Source of the DNA: Phymatolithon calcareum
Taxonomy: Eukaryota > Rhodophyta > Florideophyceae > Hapalidiales
Direction of reading: 5' to 3'
Length of the DNA stretch: 64,000 nucleotides
NCBI GenBank assembly: GCA_977006965.1
Contig: OZ345365.1
Span: 186,001-250,000, forward strand
Numbering within the stretch: the stretch's first letter is position 1; every line of letters begins with the position of its first letter. Of the stretch, positions 60,750-64,000 are shown in pieces. A program made the position numbers and the translations under genes. Under the pieces are notes generated by a model. That model was not told where the DNA came from. It made no database searches and was given only the letters and a program-made list of their open reading frames with translations.

Positions 60750-63710
60750 TTTCATGCCCAAAAAATTAAATGAATCTTATTTTCCTCCCTTGAGGGAAAA
60801 TTTCAGTCAAATAGACACTAGGTTTAGACTGGATGCATTTCGCCGATCGTTACCAGATGCCATCAGTTTTTGTAAGATGCACCTGGCTATTGCACAGCTT
60901 GAACGTTTGCATTCGCGGCAGGCTCTTAACGGAGCTGGTAAGGACGCCAGATCCATATGTATGAGATCGTGACACAGATCACAATTTGGAGTCAGCAGAG
61001 ACGCCCAAAATGGTTGACCAGTCATTGGAAAACACCACGTGCAAGTCGTTGGTCTCACGGAGACTTTTCAAAAAGAAGACACAGCGATCAGGCTGAATTT
61101 AGACCAAATTTGTTCTACCCCTCTGCAAAGCCCTCTAGAACTACCACGAGGAGCTGTAGCTTTAATTATTAAGGCCGGTACTCCAACCAAAGTATTGGGT
61201 AAGATGGCTACTAAAGCATTCCAGGTCGTGGTTGCCAATGTGATGGACATTGCGGTGTCGGTAGTCGACATATCTCCTCTTGTGAGTCGAGAAGAGTACG
61301 ACAAGTGTTTGGAATTCATCCACCGTCATTGCGGGGGGAAGGCGGTAATCATGGGTGACCTTAATGCTAGACATGGGCACTGGGACCGCACAGGAAACTG
61401 GAGAGGGAAAAATATTGAATAAGGACGACAACAAGACCAACATTTGTATCCAACCATGTTAAGAGCAACATCGATATCTTCATGACGAAGTCCTTATAAG
61501 GAGAGGTACCCGAACTGTTGCATGGTATGTGGGAGGGTGTCAGAGAACACATTCCTGTAGCAATGAGGGTACTGAACTACATGATTATAACCCTTCGAAG
61601 AAAGAAAGTTATCTCAAAAGTGCCAGGCGAACCTGACAAGAACAACCAAGGCCAGAGAAGAAATGTCGAACTGGGTACCGGGCATGATATAACAGCTGCG
61701 TACCTGTACTAGAAAACGGGAGTTGAACGACTGGTATGATACTTTTCTAGAAAAGCTGATGGAGCCGTGGACATCGTCTAAGCCGAGGCCCCCGAGATTT
61801 AAAAGTTTTTGGAACAAGGAGCTCGACGATCTGGCCAAGAAACGAACCCGGTATTATAAGATTTACAGGAGAACAGGCCTCGAAATTGACAAGAAGCTCT
61901 CCGAGAGATGAAAATGCTGTTAAAGAAGAAGGTGAGAAAAGCCAAATGCGACCAATTTGAAAGCTATCTTCAGGAGGTTGAGAAATGGGTCGGAGCGAGG
62001 CGGCGAACACCACAAGCAAGATCATGAAGTCAAAATCCCGGACGAAAGGAGCAAAAAAAGCTCTCGGAGCTCTTGTGCACCCAAGCAAATTCTCAGTATA
62101 CATCTCAAGTGCGTGTAAGGCTGAAGAAGACTGGAATCTGCCGTTGCGTACGTTTGCATTCAATAGGGCAATGAAGCGGCACTTCGCAAGAACATTCAAC
62201 AGAGCACTGAAAGGGAAGGCGGTAGGTCCAGACGGAATTGCTGTCGAGATGTTGCACGTAAACAAAGAAGCGGTGCTCGAAATAATGCTAGCATTATAGG
62301 AAGCATGCGGGAGACTCAAATGTCTTCCTCGGGCATGGCGGCAAGCAACTCTGATTCCGTTATACAAGAGAGGCCCGGCTCATGTCGCAGAAAACTACAG
62401 GCTTATATCGCTTTTAAGTCAAGCCAAGAAAATCATTGACTCAGCTCTAGATGCATACATACGCGAGAACTACCGCTTCAATAAGGTTCAGCTGGGTTTT
62501 CGGAAAGACAGAAGCACATATCTCGCTATACTCGGTGCAAAAAGTACAATGAAGAAGGGTCATCCGTTCATGGCAGTTCTCGACCTATCCGCGGCATACG
62601 ATAGTGTGCCAAGGGATATCCTCATGAAGAGGCTGACGGAGAAACTTCCTGAAGAGATAACAAGGATGGTTGCGTACCGGTTAAAACCATCGTGGGTCAC
62701 AACTGGAGACGAGACAGAGACGTAGTGTATCATCGACCGGGGTGTACCTCAAGGTTCCCCGCTTAGTCCATGCCTATACAATATATTCATGGACACATTC
62801 GTAGAAGCCGTCTCCAATGCAGATGGAAACGTCTCAGACAGCCCAGTGGAATTGTTCGCAGATGATGTTCAGCTTCAAGCGAAGACATGACGAGGAATGC
62901 AGAAACTTCTTGATATAGCGACCATTTGGGCAAGCGAAAATATCATGAAATGGAACACAAAACCGTGAAAAATCGAAGTTCTTAAGTACAAAGGGCTTCA
63001 GAAGCACACTTTTTACTTTGCGGGACGAGCACTGCATCAAGCCTGGAGACTCTCGTATCTTGGGGTAAGCATGAATAACTAGGGTGTTACGGATGACACG
63101 GACATAGCAAGAGTTCGAAATGCTGCAGGATGCATACATAAGCTTCGGGAGCTTGGAGTGAATGTTCGAGGATTCAAACCGGAGACATGCATCAGGATCT
63201 TTAAGTCGCTAATTATCCCGAAATGGGAGTATGCGTTACACGTTACTCCAATGACAAATAGATTGCTCTCGGCAATCGAGTCGGCAGAGGGCTTGTTCTA
63301 CAAGAATGTTTTTGGATGCCGAACACCGCCGGGACCGAATTCGAGTTCTGTGCCGACTGGGACCGCCAAAGATGAGGAGACGTCATCAAGCAGATAGGTT
63401 TGCATTAAGCCTGGTGAAACACAAAAAGCGCCTTCAAGAAACAGAAGAGTACTTTAGAAGAGATGAGGACGTAAAGGAAGAAATGAAGGATATTGAATAT
63501 CTCAAGATTTATGAAGACCTGCGACAAGCCCTTCAGAAAACCCAGGAGGGATCTGTCACGAAGAAGAGAAGGAGAGAAGAAACAATTAAGGTATGGGAAA
63601 AGGAAGAAGAAAGCAGATCGATGATGATTCCTATTGAAGGCAAGCTAATAGGGATCCTTTACATAGGAGAAAGAACAACACTTTTAAGGTGCCTAAGGTT
63701 GACATTTATA
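60750..63710 (+). mobile_element. LINE-A, long degenerate copy
   Basis: In order: partial endonuclease, linker, reverse transcriptase and ORF2 tail. The 3' UTR is missing; similarity stops near 63.71 kb at LRLTFIKP. Many stops and shifts. It gives the best view of the LINE-A reading order. Confidence 0.8.
61039..61422 (+). pseudogene. LINE-A endonuclease
   Basis: MQVVGLTETFQKEDTA (catalytic Glu), GAVALIIKAG, FQVVVANVMDIAVSVVDISP, REEYDKCLEFI and IMGDLNARHGHWD. The N-terminal Asn motif is lost in a frame change, and SNID appears only out of frame (KSNIDIFMT near 61.45 kb). Confidence 0.75.
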
Positions 63711-63776
63711 AAACCAGTCATGCCAGGGGCCGCCATGGGAATGGCCGGTTGTGTGTGGTTCAACAGTGACAGCTGA
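61900..63776 (+). pseudogene. LINE-A linker, reverse transcriptase and tail
   Basis: 61985-62299 is the linker and finger start (GKAVGPDGIAVEML). Then NYRLISLLSQAKKIID, QLGFRKDRSTYLAIL, AVLDLSAAYDSVPRDIL, IDRGVPQGSPLSPCLYNIFM, ELFADDVQLQ, IPKWEYALHVTPM and, in another frame, VLCRLGPPKMRRRHQADRF to LRCLRLTF. FADD is intact. Stops interrupt after GDETET, QLQAKT, WNTKP and SMNN. Confidence 0.75.
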
Positions 63777-64000
63777 GAGGTGTGGAGTTGAATGAAGAGG
63801 TTTACTTAGTCGTTGATCGATGCCCTCACCTTCTAAGGTTGGTCGAAGAGCCTAAATACTAAACAGAGACAACGCACTATATTGAAAATGACCTGGGTAT
63901 GTAAGTGGACACCCATACGGGGAGGTCAGATAGCTTGCCAAACTATCACGGCCCACGGTAAGCTACGGAGAATGTATATACTCCTGGCCGGCAAATCTTG
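63711..64000. other. Unassigned right edge
   Basis: No coding frame or repeat match; TGCCAGGGGCCGCC follows the end of LINE-A homology. Confidence 0.3.

Noticed and set aside
1-64000. Bacterial or plasmid origin of the whole window, prompted by the Shine-Dalgarno-like sites
   Set aside because: Endonuclease-type LINEs, LTR elements with a tRNA primer site, SINEs with pol III boxes and a histone tail are eukaryotic.

Overview
The window is eukaryotic nuclear DNA, a dense graveyard of nested transposable elements with very few host genes. The evidence is non-LTR retrotransposons (LINEs) with an apurinic-type endonuclease and a FADD reverse transcriptase, Ty1/copia and Ty3/gypsy LTR elements with 5-bp target-site duplications (TSDs), tRNA-derived SINEs with RNA polymerase III box A/B motifs, and a histone H3-tail fragment. 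I see no rRNA gene, CRISPR array or bacterial operon. The species cannot be fixed by eye. A red alga, an early-diverging fungus or another protist all fit; the copia RT type and the LINE ORF1 domain only hint at this, from memory.

Layout. 1-2.5 kb: a LINE on the minus strand with an intact ORF1 and the start of ORF2. 2.9-5 kb: SINE and tRNA-like repeats. 5.1-16.7 kb: an inverted duplication (5.7-8.3 and 14.3-16.7 kb) carrying two nearly identical GC-rich astacin-like metallopeptidase genes, each preceded by a bacterial-looking ribosome binding site; the middle holds LINE scraps. 17.3-24.3 kb: a DNA transposon with about 45-bp inverted ends, split by a decayed copia element that has lost the end of its pol gene and carries foreign sequence with a histone H3 tail. 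24.7-31.1 kb: a host gene or pseudogene for a protein of 37-38-residue repeats, cut in two by a copia element with an intact 1349-residue polyprotein. 31-36 kb: LINE and SINE scraps. 36.3-39.9 kb: an internally deleted chromodomain gypsy element. 40-51 kb: LINE scraps, including a long degenerate minus-strand copy (LINE-B). 51.8-57.1 kb: a full-length 5.3-kb LINE (LINE-C) with a 15-bp TSD. 57-64 kb: further LINE copies.

I sort the LINEs by their 3' ends into families A to F plus one more (G). They share overlapping ORF1/ORF2, an ORF1 block around SFIGNSV, an ORF2 C-terminal block around FPPMSTS, and a 3' end close to GGGCTTTTAAATAAA. Several copies are nested in each other with 12-15-bp TSDs, so relative insertion order can be read directly. 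Both copia elements have a primer binding site matching the anticodon arm of initiator tRNA-Met, as in Drosophila copia; in the older one the gag start codon lies inside that site.
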